64,000 nt of DNA from Dysosmobacter acutus (GCF_018919205.1 NZ_JAHLQN010000001.1:2480001-2544000); one strand, 5' to 3'. Shown: positions 8,261 through 17,878, numbered from the stretch's first letter. Numbers and translations are program-made. Notes: generated by a model from the letters alone, not told the origin.

Positions 8261-8610
8261 CGGCGCCCTCCTTTCCGGATCGCCCACTGGGTCACCCGTC
8301 CGGAGACCGCCATCACCACCACGGTGGAGAGGAGCACAATGGCGGCAAAGGGCAGCAGGATGGGCCGGAGCACCGGCCAGGAATCCATCATCCCCACCGT
8401 CAGGGGAATGAACAGTAGCGGCATGATCTCCACCAGGAATTTTCCGGTCTCTTTCACCCGGCTTAACGGGATGAGGCCGGTGCACAGCGCCGCCAGCATC
8501 AGCACCAGGCCGTAAATGCTGGCCGGAAACGGCAGGGGCACCAGAGCATGAACCACCTCGCCCAAAAGGGAAATACCTAAGATAACAGACAGCTGTTGCA
8601 TGAATTTCAT
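8257..8610 (-). CDS. lrgA: CidA/LrgA family holin-like protein
   Basis: The 117-residue protein has four predicted membrane helices and the CidA/LrgA pattern (FPASIYGLVLM, PLLFIPLTVGMMDSW). It starts with ATG after a GAGGAA site, 18 bp downstream of the PBP gene, and overlaps lrgB by 4 bp. The pair is expected to act together in the membrane. Confidence 0.9.
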   Translation of the reverse strand: MKFMQQLSVILGISLLGEVVHALVPLPFPASIYGLVLMLAALCTGLIPLSRVKETGKFLVEIMPLLFIPLTVGMMDSWPVLRPILLPFAAIVLLSTVVVMAVSGRVTQWAIRKGGRR

Positions 8611-8628
8611 GAATCGTTCCTCTTTTTC

Positions 8629-9996
8629 TCAGTATCCGTTGACCATGGCGTCCAGCACCTTGCCGGCCACCGTGCCCGCCACGGAGGCTCCTCCGCCGCC
8701 ACTCTCCACCAGCACCACAAAGGCATAGGGGAAATCCTCATCCTGCAAAAAACCTGCAAACCAGGCGTTGGCATTGGCGTCTCCGCCCACCTCGGCGGTG
8801 CCGGACTTGGCACAGACGGTCATATTGGGGAATCGGCTGGTGCCGTAAATCTGCTCCACGTTGCGGCGCATCATCTCGGAGAGCGTCCCGGCCGTCTCCG
8901 GGCGGATCAGCGTACCGGTTTTCCGGGTCAGCTGCAGCGAGGAGGGCACGCCGCCGCCCGTGGTGCTTTTCAGGAGAATCCGGGGCACCGCCGCCTTGCC
9001 CCCGTTTGCAATGGCCCCCATATAGACCATCAGGGAGCAGGGGTTCACCAGATCGTTGTGCTGACCCACTCCGGACCAGCCCAACTGGTTCTCCGTGGCA
9101 TCCCGGAAGAAAAAGCTCCCTTTTGCACAGGGCAGGCCGTTGACGGAGTAGGAGTCCGTCAGCCCCGCCTTTTCCGTATACCGCTCCATGACGTCCGGGC
9201 CCATCTCCACCGCCAGACGGGCAAAGGCGATGTTGCAGGAGTTGGAAAGAGCCCCGTAGATATCCATGGTCCCGTGGGCGTGGGGACAGGTGACCACGCC
9301 CTCCCCCACCTGGGCGGAGCCCTCGCAGGTAAAGGTCCGGCTGAACAAATCCGGCAGCCGCTCGATGGCCGCCGCCGCGGTCACGGTCTTGAAGACCGAC
9401 CCGGGCACAAAGGTGGAGGAGAGAAAGCGGTTGATGTACGCGCCGTCGTAACGCTCGTTTGTGTCGATGTCCGATGGAACGTTCAGCGGATCATAGGAGG
9501 GCGCCGAAACAAGGCAGAGAATCTCGCCCGTCTCATAGTTATAGACCGCCACCACTCCCTTTTTCCCGTTGAGGGCATTGTAGGCGATGTAGTTGTACCG
9601 GGCGTCGATGGTCAGGTACAGGTTGTTCCCCTTGTTCCCGTAATAGGCGCCGTTTAAAAAATTGTAGCCTGTGAGCTTGTCGGCAAAGGCGCTGAGCGCG
9701 CCGGTGCCGATGTTGCCGTACAGGTCGCCCACCACATGGAGCGTGGCCTTGCGGACGGTCTCATTGTCGTAATAGGTGCGCCGGCCGTCCACGGCGGTGG
9801 TCAGCACGTCGCCGTCCCGATCCAGAATCGTGCCGCTTTTGAGCACGCCCGCATTGTTATAGATGTGGCGGTTAAAGGCAGAGGAGGCCCATCCCCCGCC
9901 CCGGGTAAACCAGCGGAGGGTGAAGAAGCACAGGCCCGCAAGAAGCAAAAAAGCCAGAATCCAGCAGACCAGAGCCCGCTTTTCAATCTTCTTCAT
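8629..9996 (-). CDS. Penicillin-binding transpeptidase (class B type)
   Basis: The start is taken at the ATG of MKKIEKRALVCW, which overlaps the ftsW-like gene by 14 bp; the protein is 455 residues. A single N-terminal membrane anchor (about residues 8-30) precedes a short linker domain and a transpeptidase domain. The active-site motifs are S-V-F-K (FVPGSVFKT), S-N-S (SNSCNIAF) and K-S-G (CAKSGTAEV). It cross-links peptidoglycan outside the membrane and is a beta-lactam target. The length and the partner gene match the FtsW-FHA / PbpA pairs of Clostridia and Actinobacteria, so it probably works with the next gene as a SEDS-bPBP pair. Confidence 0.9.
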   Translation of the reverse strand: MKKIEKRALVCWILAFLLLAGLCFFTLRWFTRGGGWASSAFNRHIYNNAGVLKSGTILDRDGDVLTTAVDGRRTYYDNETVRKATLHVVGDLYGNIGTGALSAFADKLTGYNFLNGAYYGNKGNNLYLTIDARYNYIAYNALNGKKGVVAVYNYETGEILCLVSAPSYDPLNVPSDIDTNERYDGAYINRFLSSTFVPGSVFKTVTAAAAIERLPDLFSRTFTCEGSAQVGEGVVTCPHAHGTMDIYGALSNSCNIAFARLAVEMGPDVMERYTEKAGLTDSYSVNGLPCAKGSFFFRDATENQLGWSGVGQHNDLVNPCSLMVYMGAIANGGKAAVPRILLKSTTGGGVPSSLQLTRKTGTLIRPETAGTLSEMMRRNVEQIYGTSRFPNMTVCAKSGTAEVGGDANANAWFAGFLQDEDFPYAFVVLVESGGGGASVAGTVAGKVLDAMVNGY

Positions 9997-11737
9997 CGGC
10001 GCGCGCCTCCTTTCCGACGCTTTGGCGGGGCGAGAGGAACCGGGTGGCAAAGCTGGCGTTCTCCCTTGTATCGGTGGCCTTCAGGAAGGCGATCAGCCCC
10101 CAGGCGGACATCATGGCCGAGCCGCCGTTGGACACAAAGGGAAAGGTGACGCCGGTCAGCGGCAGCAGGTCCACGGAGCCGAACACATTGAGGCAGGTCT
10201 GGAACACCAGTAGCGACGAAGCGGCGCAGGCGGCGATGGTATAGAAGCTGGACCTGCCCACCCGGCAGGCCCGGGCGGCAAAAACGGCCAGGGTGATGAT
10301 GGACAGCACCGCCAAAATGGCGATGAGCAGCCCCCACTCCTCACACAGCATGCCGAACACCAGGTCCGTGTCCGCCGCAGCCACATTGTGCAGCCACCCG
10401 TTGCCCGCGCCCACGCCCACCAAACCGCCGGACGCGGCGGCGGACATGGTGCGGGTCTGCTGGAAGCCGGCGCCGGAGGCCTGTTCCCAGGCATGGCCCC
10501 AGGCGGCAAACCGGTTCAGGATGTAGGGCTTGAACTCCAGAATGATGATGCCGCCGAACACCGCTCCGCCGCAGATCAGGCTCAGCGTGGCAAAATCCCC
10601 GGAGCGCAGGTATGCGATGACAAGGAAGGTCACAAAGAAGATGGCGGCGGTTCCAAAGTCGCTCATCAGCCCAAGGCACCCGATGCAAACACCGGTGAGG
10701 ACGATGAACAACCCCAGGTTTCTTCGGCGGAACAGCCGGTCCAGCGTGGCCGAACCGGCAAAGATGTAGCAGATTTTCGCGATCTCCGAGGGCTGGAAGG
10801 AGAGTCCGCCTAACACAAGCCAGTTGGAGGCGCCGTACTTGCTCTTTCCCAACACCAGCGTAATCCCCAAAAGGGCGATGGCGCCGGCCGCCATCAGCCA
10901 CCGGATCCTCTGCACCCGACTCAGGTCCCGGAGGAAAATTCCCAAAACCAAAAAAAGCCCCAGCCCCAGCAGTACGGCGATCAGCTGCTTGGGCAGCGCC
11001 GAAGGCGCCGAGGAAGCCGTCACAGAAAGGGACAGCGTGGAGAGGAAGAAGGCGATGGTCTCCATCTCAAAGCCCACGCACCGCGTCAGTCGGATCACAA
11101 TAAAATAGAGCCACATCACCACAATGAGGCACAAAAACACCACCGGGATCATCACCGTGGCCTGCTCGCCCGATGCGACAATCAGCTGGAAGCAGGTCAG
11201 CACCTGGAACAGCGTCAGCCACAAAAAGGAGGGCCAGATGGTGGCCGGGCGCTCCGCCTTCCGATGGGCCGCCTGTGCCTGCTTCTCCTCCGCCGTGATG
11301 GGCAGCAGCATCAGCGGCACACCGCCCAAGGTGATGGTATCGCCTTCCCGCACCTGGGCGGAGCCTTCGATCTTTTCCCCATTCACCAGCGTGCCGCCCT
11401 TGGAATCCAGGTCATATACGGTCCACACCGCGTCCTTGTCGCGGATCAGCGCGGCGTGCTGGCGGGAGATGCTGGGATAGTTGAGCACCACATCGGCAAA
11501 TCTGTTGCGGCCGATGATATTCTCCCAATGGGTCAGCATCGCCGGCGCGCCGTTGGGCATGGAGAGCTGAGCCCAGGTCTCCGGTGTGTGGGGCACGCGG
11601 AGCAGCGACCGGATGGCCCGAATCAGGATCAGCAGAGCCAGTACCGGAAAGAGAAACCGGACAATGGTGGTATACCACTCCCCCACCGCCGGATTGGCGG
11701 CGATCAGCGCGGTCAAATGATCAAAGCCTGCCTGCAT
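9983..11737 (-). CDS. FtsW/RodA/SpoVE family (SEDS) glycosyltransferase with FHA domain
   Basis: The 584-residue protein has one membrane helix near residues 25-45. It is followed by an FHA domain (about 70-145; GRNRFADVVLNYPSISRQHA holds the R, S and H phospho-threonine-binding residues) and then a 10-helix SEDS core. The core includes GASNWLVLGGLSFQPSEIAK and the FPFVSNGGSAMMSAWG segment. SEDS proteins polymerise glycan strands from lipid II; the FHA domain suggests control by Ser/Thr phosphorylation. A transpeptidase gene follows with overlap. The plasma-membrane location is clear. Whether it serves elongation, division or spore coat-cortex is not shown. Confidence 0.9.
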   Translation of the reverse strand: MQAGFDHLTALIAANPAVGEWYTTIVRFLFPVLALLILIRAIRSLLRVPHTPETWAQLSMPNGAPAMLTHWENIIGRNRFADVVLNYPSISRQHAALIRDKDAVWTVYDLDSKGGTLVNGEKIEGSAQVREGDTITLGGVPLMLLPITAEEKQAQAAHRKAERPATIWPSFLWLTLFQVLTCFQLIVASGEQATVMIPVVFLCLIVVMWLYFIVIRLTRCVGFEMETIAFFLSTLSLSVTASSAPSALPKQLIAVLLGLGLFLVLGIFLRDLSRVQRIRWLMAAGAIALLGITLVLGKSKYGASNWLVLGGLSFQPSEIAKICYIFAGSATLDRLFRRRNLGLFIVLTGVCIGCLGLMSDFGTAAIFFVTFLVIAYLRSGDFATLSLICGGAVFGGIIILEFKPYILNRFAAWGHAWEQASGAGFQQTRTMSAAASGGLVGVGAGNGWLHNVAAADTDLVFGMLCEEWGLLIAILAVLSIITLAVFAARACRVGRSSFYTIAACAASSLLVFQTCLNVFGSVDLLPLTGVTFPFVSNGGSAMMSAWGLIAFLKATDTRENASFATRFLSPRQSVGKEARADEED

Positions 11738-11924
11738 GTCACACCTCCTCGGCTTGTTCTGCCCATCTTCATCAAGTCCCTATTGTAGCATGTGTGTCAA
11801 CCGCATGCTATGCTATTTTGTAAATTCCATGGAAAAAAGGAAACAACCTATGGGCCGATTCTTGCAAATTCGGCCCGGCTGTGCTACTGTAAACCAGACC
11901 GTTCCGGAAAGGAGACTCTCTTTT

Positions 11925-12608
11925 ATGAACCAACTTCTGGTGATAGAGGACGACCGCGCCCTCAGCGCCGGTATCTGCCTCGCTCTGAAGGGAGAGGGCA
12001 CCGGCCTCACCCAGTGCTTCGACCTGTCCTCCGCGCGCCGGCAGCTCTCCAATCAGTCCTTTGAGCTCATTATTCTGGACATCAACCTGCCCGACGGCAG
12101 CGGGCTGGATTTTTTGCAGGAGCTGCGCCGCTGCGGCTCCACGCCGGTGATCCTGCTGACGGCCAACGACCTTGAGACCGACATCGTGGCCGGATTGGAG
12201 TTGGGCGCCGACGATTACATCACCAAGCCCTTTTCCCTGGCCGTGCTCCGGGCCAGGGTCAACGCTCAGCTGCGCCGGACGGTCCATCCGGAAAACAGGG
12301 TGAGCCTGAATGAATTTTTGTTTGACTTTGACCGGATGGAATTTTCAAAGGGCGGCACAGCCGTGGAGCTGAGCCGCACGGAGCAAAAGCTGCTGCGGAT
12401 GCTGGTGGAAAACCGGGGCCAGACCCTGCGGCGCGAGCAGTTAGTGGACCGCATCTGGACCGACGGCGCGGACTATGTGGATGAAAACGCCCTCTCCGTC
12501 ACGGTAAAACGTCTCCGGGACAAGTTAGAGGACGTGCCCTCCAGGCCCGCCTACATCAAGACGGTCTACGGCATCGGCTATACCTGGGCGGTGAACGGAA
12601 ATGGATAA
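11925..12608 (+). CDS. OmpR-family response regulator
   Basis: The ATG at 11925 follows GGAAAGGAG, giving 227 residues. The receiver domain has the acidic pair at 9-10, phospho-acceptor Asp52 in LDINLPDGSG and the conserved Lys in YITKPF. The C-terminal winged helix (about 130-225) contains LSRTEQKLLRMLVENRG and VDENALSVTVKRLRDKL. It overlaps the kinase gene by 8 bp and precedes an ABC transporter, the usual layout of peptide-sensing modules. It probably binds the palindrome at 13507-13534. Confidence 0.93.
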   Translation: MNQLLVIEDDRALSAGICLALKGEGTGLTQCFDLSSARRQLSNQSFELIILDINLPDGSGLDFLQELRRCGSTPVILLTANDLETDIVAGLELGADDYITKPFSLAVLRARVNAQLRRTVHPENRVSLNEFLFDFDRMEFSKGGTAVELSRTEQKLLRMLVENRGQTLRREQLVDRIWTDGADYVDENALSVTVKRLRDKLEDVPSRPAYIKTVYGIGYTWAVNGNG

Positions 12609-13509
12609 GGCATTGCTCTTTGCCGCCGCCGGAGCGATTCTGGCCGCGGCGGCCGTGATGATCTATGACCGCCTCCGCCTGCGCCGCACTCTCAGCGAAA
12701 TGGACCGGATGCTGAGCCAGGCCATGGACGGCTCTTTCATCGAGCGGGATTTTGACGAAAGCCGCCTCAGCGCCGTGGAGACCAAGCTGGCCCACTATCT
12801 CACCGCCTCCGCTGTGTCCGCGCGGAACCTGTACTCGGAAAAAGACAAGATCAAATCCATGATCAGCGATATCTCCCACCAGACCAAAACGCCGATCGCC
12901 AACATCCTCCTCTACGCCCAGCTGCTTTGCGAGCAGGAGCTGAACGCCGAGGGACGGGACTGTGTGAAGGCCCTGACCGCCCAGGCGGAAAAGCTCCGCT
13001 TTCTCATCGACGCCCTGGTGAAGGTCTCCCGGCTGGAGACCGGCATCCTGACGCTCCGCCCGGTCCCGGGGCCAATCCTGCCCACAGTGGAGCGCTCCCT
13101 GGCCCAGGCGGCGCCCAAAGCCCGGGCCAGGGGTATTGAGCTGACTCTGCACCCCTCTGAGGACACAGCCTGCTTTGACCCCAAGTGGACTGCGGAGGCC
13201 CTCTACAACCTCTTGGACAACGCGGTAAAATACACCGCCCCCGGAGGCGCCGTCACGGTCCGCCTCACCTCCTATCCCCTCTTCTGCCGCGTCGATGTGG
13301 CGGACACAGGCATGGGCATCAGCGAAGAGGAGCTGCCTAAGGTCTTTGGCCGGTTCTATCGCTCCAGCGCCGCCAGCGGCGTCGAGGGCACCGGCCTGGG
13401 ACTCTATCTGGCCCGGCAGATCGCCCAGGGTCAGGGCGGGTACATCAAGGCCTGCTCCGCTCCGGGGAAGGGGTCCGTATTCTCCCTGTTTCTCCCAAGA
13501 GACCCCTGA
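12601..13509 (+). CDS. Sensor histidine kinase with no sensor domain
   Basis: The 302-residue kinase has a single N-terminal hydrophobic helix (residues 4-22) and almost nothing outside the membrane. The phospho-acceptor is His93 in SDISHQTKTPIA. The ATP lid shows an N box (LYNLLDNAVKYT), G1 (DTGMGIS) and G2 (GTGLGLYLA). With no extracellular domain it must read its signal through a partner, most likely the ABC permease two genes downstream, as known for BceS-type kinases. Confidence 0.92.
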   Translation: MDKALLFAAAGAILAAAAVMIYDRLRLRRTLSEMDRMLSQAMDGSFIERDFDESRLSAVETKLAHYLTASAVSARNLYSEKDKIKSMISDISHQTKTPIANILLYAQLLCEQELNAEGRDCVKALTAQAEKLRFLIDALVKVSRLETGILTLRPVPGPILPTVERSLAQAAPKARARGIELTLHPSEDTACFDPKWTAEALYNLLDNAVKYTAPGGAVTVRLTSYPLFCRVDVADTGMGISEEELPKVFGRFYRSSAASGVEGTGLGLYLARQIAQGQGGYIKACSAPGKGSVFSLFLPRDP

Positions 13510-13534
13510 AATCTTGCAGAACTGTAAGATTTCA
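13507..13534. promoter_or_regulatory. Near-perfect palindrome with BceR-like box
   Basis: Two 13-bp arms (TGAAATCTTGCAG and CTGTAAGATTTCA) with one mismatch flank AA and include the kinase stop codon. The core TTGCA-N4-TGTAA resembles the TNACA-N4-TGTAA box of BceR-type regulators. A similar core occurs at 27892-27907 in the second module. It is a likely operator for the ABC genes. Confidence 0.6.
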
Positions 13535-13561
13535 GAAAGAATGTGGAAAGAATGCCGTGGT

Positions 13562-13590
13562 AGAGTCTGTATCGTAGTGATACAGACTCT
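13562..13590. terminator. Hairpin in front of the ABC ATPase gene
   Basis: Perfect 12-bp arms (AGAGTCTGTATC and its complement) with a 5-base loop are followed by TTCC only. It may be a weak terminator or attenuator between the kinase and ABC genes. Confidence 0.45.
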
Positions 13591-13613
13591 TTCCATCATC
13601 GGAGGTAAAAAGC

Positions 13614-14285
13614 ATGACCATATTGGAAACAAACGGCCTGACCAAGATTTACGGCAGCGGCGAGACCGCGGTCCACGCCCTGGACGGTGTGGACCTGCGG
13701 GTGGAAAAAGGCGAGTTCGTCGCCGTGGTGGGTACATCCGGCTCCGGCAAGTCCACCCTGCTCCACATGCTTGGCGGACTGGACCGCCCCACGGGCGGCA
13801 CCGTCACCGTGGACGGCAAGGAGCTTTCAGCTCTTAAGGATGAAGAGCTGACCATCTTCCGCCGGCGGAAGATCGGCTTTGTGTTCCAGAACTACAATCT
13901 GGTGCCGGTGCTGAATGTGCGGGAGAACATCGTCCTGCCCATCCAGCTGGACGGCGAGGCGCCGGACGAGGAGTACGTGGGGCAGATCATCGACATCTTA
14001 GGGCTGGAGAGCAAGCTTCAGAATCTGCCCAACAATCTCTCCGGCGGGCAGCAGCAGCGGGTGGCCATCGCCCGGGCCCTGGCGGCAAAGCCCGCCATTG
14101 TCCTGGCCGACGAGCCCACCGGCAACCTGGACTCCCGCACCAGTCAGGACGTGATGGGCCTTTTGAAGGTCACGGGCCAGAAGTTCAGCCAGACCATCGT
14201 CATGATCACCCACAACGAAGAGCTGGCCCAGATGGCGGACCGCATCGTCCGCATCGAGGACGGCCGCATTGTGGTGAAGGGGTGA
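13614..14285 (+). CDS. ABC transporter ATP-binding protein (MacB/BceA type)
   Basis: The 223-residue ATPase has Walker A (GTSGSGKST), a Q-loop ([14 protein letters not shown]), signature [16 protein letters not shown], Walker B ([12 protein letters not shown]) and an H-loop (IMITHNEE). Members of this group power FtsX-type permeases that remove or sense peptide antibiotics rather than import. GGAGG precedes the ATG. Its stop overlaps the permease GTG start (GTGA). Confidence 0.93.
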   Translation: MTILETNGLTKIYGSGETAVHALDGVDLRVEKGEFVAVVGTSGSGKSTLLHMLGGLDRPTGGTVTVDGKELSALKDEELTIFRRRKIGFVFQNYNLVPVLNVRENIVLPIQLDGEAPDEEYVGQIIDILGLESKLQNLPNNLSGGQQQRVAIARALAAKPAIVLADEPTGNLDSRTSQDVMGLLKVTGQKFSQTIVMITHNEELAQMADRIVRIEDGRIVVKG

Positions 14286-16948
14286 GCGGCATGGTCAACG
14301 TCTCCAACGGCAAGTGCATCCGGCATCTTGGAAACCGGTCCATGAAAGCCGCCAAAACCCGGAACCTGGTGGCTATTGCGGCCATTGCCCTGACCACGGT
14401 GCTGTTCACTTCCCTCTTCACCATCGCCATGTCCATCAACGACGGGTTCCAGCAGTCCAACTTCCGCCAGTGCGGCGGCTGGAGCCACGGCACCTTCAAA
14501 TACCTGAGCGAAGAGCAGTTCGGCGACCTTAAGGACGATCCGCTTATCAGGCAGTGGGGCCTGCGCCGCTTTTTGGGCATGCCCAAGGACATCCCCTTCA
14601 ACAAAAGCCACGTGGAGGTGGGCTATTCCGACGAAACCCAGGCCCACTGGATGTACTGCGACCCGGTGGAGGGCCGTCTTCCCCAGGAGGGTACCGACGA
14701 GGCGGCCACCGACACCCATGTGCTGGAGCTTCTTGGGGTGGAGCCGGAGCTTGGCGCAGAGTTTACCGTGACCTTTTATGTGGACGGCAGGCCCACCGTC
14801 CAGACCTTTACCCTTTGCGGCTGGTGGGACTATGACGAGGCCATTGTGGCCAACCACATCCTGATCCCCGAAAGCCGGGTGAACGAGGTCCTCTCCGAAC
14901 TGGGGGTGGATCCGGACAATTCTCAAGACAACTCCGGCACCTGGAACTTGGACGTGATGTTCAAAAACTCCCTGCACATTGACCGGGACATGAAGGAAGT
15001 TCTGCAAAATCACGGCTATCAGAGCGAAAGCCGGGCCGAGGGGGACAACTTCATCTCCATCGGCGTCAACTGGGGCTATTCCGGCGCCCAGTTGGCGGAC
15101 AACATGGACCCCGCCACGGTGCTTGCCATCGCGGCTGTGCTTGCGCTGATCGTCTTCACCGGCTATCTCATCATCTACAATGTGTTCCAGATCTCAGTCA
15201 CCAACGACATCCGGTTTTACGGACTGCTGAAGACCATTGGCACCACGCCCCGTCAGCTGCGCCGCATCATCCGCCAGCAGGCGCTGATTCTGAGCGCCGC
15301 CGGAATCCCCGTCGGCCTCATTTTAGGCTGGCTGGTGGGCGCCAGGCTGACGCCGGTCATCATCTCCCGGCTCAACGGCATTGTCAGCATGGTTTCGCTG
15401 AATCCGCTGATCTTTGCGGCGTCGGCGCTCTTCTCCCTGATGACGGTTCTGCTCTCCTGCCGCAAGCCCGGCCGCATGGCCGCCCGGGTTTCCCCCATTG
15501 AGGCCGTGCGTTACACCGAGGGCGGATCCGTCAAGCGCAAATTGAGGAAATCCGGCAGGGGCGTGTCCCTCTTCTCCATGGCCAGGGCCAACTTGGGCCG
15601 CAGCCGCAGCAAAACCGTTGTGACGATCCTCTCCCTCTCCCTGGCGGTTGTGCTGCTGAACATGACCGCCACCTTTACAGGCGGCTTTGACATGGACAAA
15701 TACCTGCGCAGCATGGTGGCGGACTTCATTGTGGGCGACGCCGGATATTTCCAGACAGGCGGCGATATGTTCAACGTGGACATGGCGGTGCCCCAGGAGG
15801 TCATCGACACCGTTACCGCCCAGGGAGGCGTCGCGGACGGCGGCAAGGTCTACGGCCGCACCTCCGCGGTCCAGGAGTTTGTGGACGAGGACTACTACCG
15901 CAGCATCTGGAATAAGTGGAACAGTCCCGAGGATATGGATCTGATCGTGGAGAACATGGAGCGCTCCGACGGCGGGAAGTTGGTGGACACCGCCCAGCTC
16001 TACGGAATGGAGCGCTTTGCCCTCGATCATCTGAGCGTGCTGGAGGGCGATCTCTCCAGGCTCTACGAGCCGGGTTCCCGCTTCATCGCCGCGGTCTATA
16101 CAGACGACGACTACGGAAATCCGGTGATGAACTCCCACTGGGCCAAATTGGGCGACATCGTCACGCTGCGGTATGTGGAGGAGTTCGAATATTACAATCC
16201 ACTCACCGGCGGGGTGTACGAGGGCGATATTCCGGAAGACCAGCCCTGGCAGGCCCGGGCGGTCAGCTACCGGGACGTGGACTACGAGGTGGCGGCCCTG
16301 GTCAGCGTGCCCAGCACCCTGAGCTACCGCTACTACGGCAGCGACGAATTCGTTCTGAACGACCAGACCTTCATCCAGGATACCGGCACCGACAAGGTGA
16401 TGTTCTATGCCTTTGACGCTGTGGACGACAGCGCGGACAGCGCCATGGAAGCCTTCCTTGCGGATTATACGGAAAATCAGAACCCCCAGTTCGACTATGA
16501 GAGCAAGGCCACCTATGTGGGGGAGTTTGAGAGCTTCCGCTCCATGTTTTTGATGTTGGGCGGCGCGTTGAGCTTCATCGTGGGCCTTGTGGGCGTGCTG
16601 AACTTTTTCAACGCCGTGCTCACCGGCATCATCACCCGCAAGCGTGAGTTCGCCGTACTCCAGTCCATCGGAATGACCGGAAAGCAGCTCAAGCGGATGC
16701 TGGTGTATGAGGGCCTGTTCTACGCCCTTGGCTCCGTGCTCTTCTCACTGCTGCTGACGCTGGTCATGGGGCCGCTGCTGTCCGCGGCCATGGAGAGCAT
16801 GTTCTGGTTTTTCACCTATCGGTTTATCATCTTTCCCATCCTGCTGCTCATGCCCCTCTTTGCCGTTTTGGGCTGTGTGGTGCCTTTGGCGGTCTACCGC
16901 TCCGTTGCCCGCTCCACCGTGGTGGAGCGCCTGCGGGAGGCGGAATAG
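14282..16948 (+). CDS. ABC transporter permease with two FtsX domains
   Basis: The GTG at 14282 overlaps the ATPase stop; an ATG at 14291 is the alternative. The 888-residue protein has one helix near residues 30-50, a large extracellular domain, three helices (about 280-400) that form the first FtsX core, another helix near 440-460, a second large extracellular domain of about 280 residues, and a final three-helix FtsX core (about 755-875). This is longer than BceB-type permeases. It would form the membrane part of an export or mechanotransmission complex with the preceding ATPase and probably passes a signal to the kinase. The ligand is unknown. Confidence 0.88.
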   Translation: MSGMVNVSNGKCIRHLGNRSMKAAKTRNLVAIAAIALTTVLFTSLFTIAMSINDGFQQSNFRQCGGWSHGTFKYLSEEQFGDLKDDPLIRQWGLRRFLGMPKDIPFNKSHVEVGYSDETQAHWMYCDPVEGRLPQEGTDEAATDTHVLELLGVEPELGAEFTVTFYVDGRPTVQTFTLCGWWDYDEAIVANHILIPESRVNEVLSELGVDPDNSQDNSGTWNLDVMFKNSLHIDRDMKEVLQNHGYQSESRAEGDNFISIGVNWGYSGAQLADNMDPATVLAIAAVLALIVFTGYLIIYNVFQISVTNDIRFYGLLKTIGTTPRQLRRIIRQQALILSAAGIPVGLILGWLVGARLTPVIISRLNGIVSMVSLNPLIFAASALFSLMTVLLSCRKPGRMAARVSPIEAVRYTEGGSVKRKLRKSGRGVSLFSMARANLGRSRSKTVVTILSLSLAVVLLNMTATFTGGFDMDKYLRSMVADFIVGDAGYFQTGGDMFNVDMAVPQEVIDTVTAQGGVADGGKVYGRTSAVQEFVDEDYYRSIWNKWNSPEDMDLIVENMERSDGGKLVDTAQLYGMERFALDHLSVLEGDLSRLYEPGSRFIAAVYTDDDYGNPVMNSHWAKLGDIVTLRYVEEFEYYNPLTGGVYEGDIPEDQPWQARAVSYRDVDYEVAALVSVPSTLSYRYYGSDEFVLNDQTFIQDTGTDKVMFYAFDAVDDSADSAMEAFLADYTENQNPQFDYESKATYVGEFESFRSMFLMLGGALSFIVGLVGVLNFFNAVLTGIITRKREFAVLQSIGMTGKQLKRMLVYEGLFYALGSVLFSLLLTLVMGPLLSAAMESMFWFFTYRFIIFPILLLMPLFAVLGCVVPLAVYRSVARSTVVERLREAE

Positions 16949-16950
16949 CT

Positions 16951-16997
16951 GAAACACAGATCCCCCGCCGAACAGCTCGGCGGGGGATCTGTGTTTC
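16951..16997. terminator. Very long perfect hairpin after the permease gene
   Basis: Arms of 21 bp pair without a mismatch around a 5-base loop just after the permease stop. The base of the stem starts GAAACACAG and ends CTGTGTTTC. There is no long T run, but the position fits a terminator. Confidence 0.75.
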
Positions 16998-17113
16998 ATG
17001 TGACGCGCAGCCATCCCGCGCACTTTCCTTCATTTTCCGACAGGAGTTTACCACAGCTTCTCTTCCATAGAGATACTAATGGGAAACAGGAGTCCCTCCG
17101 GTTCACGTGTTTC

Positions 17114-17677
17114 TCAATTCCACTTTACAGTGTCCGTGATGTCCCTGCCGTCTTTATCGAAAAATTTCATGTCATCCAAATCAGAATGAGTCTCCTCTAT
17201 TGCGCTGTCGATCTGCGTACAGACAAAAAAGCGCTTCTTTTCCGGAATATCCAGGCAATATTCCCTGCCGTCCAGGGAAACAACTATCTCTGTGATGGCC
17301 AGATCTGTATTTCTGCCGCCAAGCAAATAATACTGTTTGCCTCCGCTCTCCACAACCCGTTCTCTGAAATTTCCGCCGCCATAGCCCACGGAGCCCAGTC
17401 GATACTGCCCTGTCAGCCCTCTTTGCAGCGAAAGCTGGCCCAGTGACTCGTCGATTTCAACCAATACGAACCGGTCCCGCCCGATATCCACAAAATCATA
17501 TAGATTAATTTGCTTTCCGACTGGAAAAGACTCGCTCCTTCCTTGGTTGATGCGCTGCCGGGTGTATTCGGCTAAGTTGCTCTGATCCGCACGGATGGGA
17601 TACTGCGCGGCGTACAATCCGGCTGCGGCCGCAAGCGTCAGCACCAGCGCGGCGGCGATCAGCAGTGTTTTTTTCAT
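17114..17677 (-). CDS. Predicted secreted or membrane-anchored protein, unknown family
   Basis: The ATG at 17677 follows GGGAGGG and starts a 187-residue protein with a clear signal or anchor sequence (KKTLLIAAALVLTLAAAAGLY). I do not recognise the rest. It is a soluble, beta-rich, charged domain with GRDRFVLVEIDESLGQLSLQ and YYLLGGRNTDLAITEI, the layout of small exported proteins that read a numerical state. There is no lipobox cysteine. It stands alone on the minus strand, converging with the ABC operon. Confidence 0.7.
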   Translation of the reverse strand: MKKTLLIAAALVLTLAAAAGLYAAQYPIRADQSNLAEYTRQRINQGRSESFPVGKQINLYDFVDIGRDRFVLVEIDESLGQLSLQRGLTGQYRLGSVGYGGGNFRERVVESGGKQYYLLGGRNTDLAITEIVVSLDGREYCLDIPEKKRFFVCTQIDSAIEETHSDLDDMKFFDKDGRDITDTVKWN

Positions 17678-17787
17678 GGGCGTCCCTCCCTGCGCAATCT
17701 GTGGAATCAGTATAGCATCCGCCCGGCCAAAGCGCAAGGCTGCAGCCGCGTTTGCACGCACTTCAAAAATTTACCGTCAAATTTTCG

Positions 17788-17816
17788 GCATATTCGCTTC
17801 GGTTCGAGTCAAACTA
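17788..17816 (+). promoter_or_regulatory. Candidate sigma-G promoter of the SASP gene
   Basis: GCATA (17788-17792) matches the -35 GHATR and CAAACTA (17810-17816) matches 6 of 7 of the -10 CATWMTA, with a 17-bp spacer. Late forespore expression would fit the spore-protein gene 63 bp downstream. Confidence 0.6.
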
Positions 17817-17878
17817 TGCTTGCGATATCCAAATCGCCTAACTTTCAACAATCAATAAATCAAAAGGAGATTACGATT

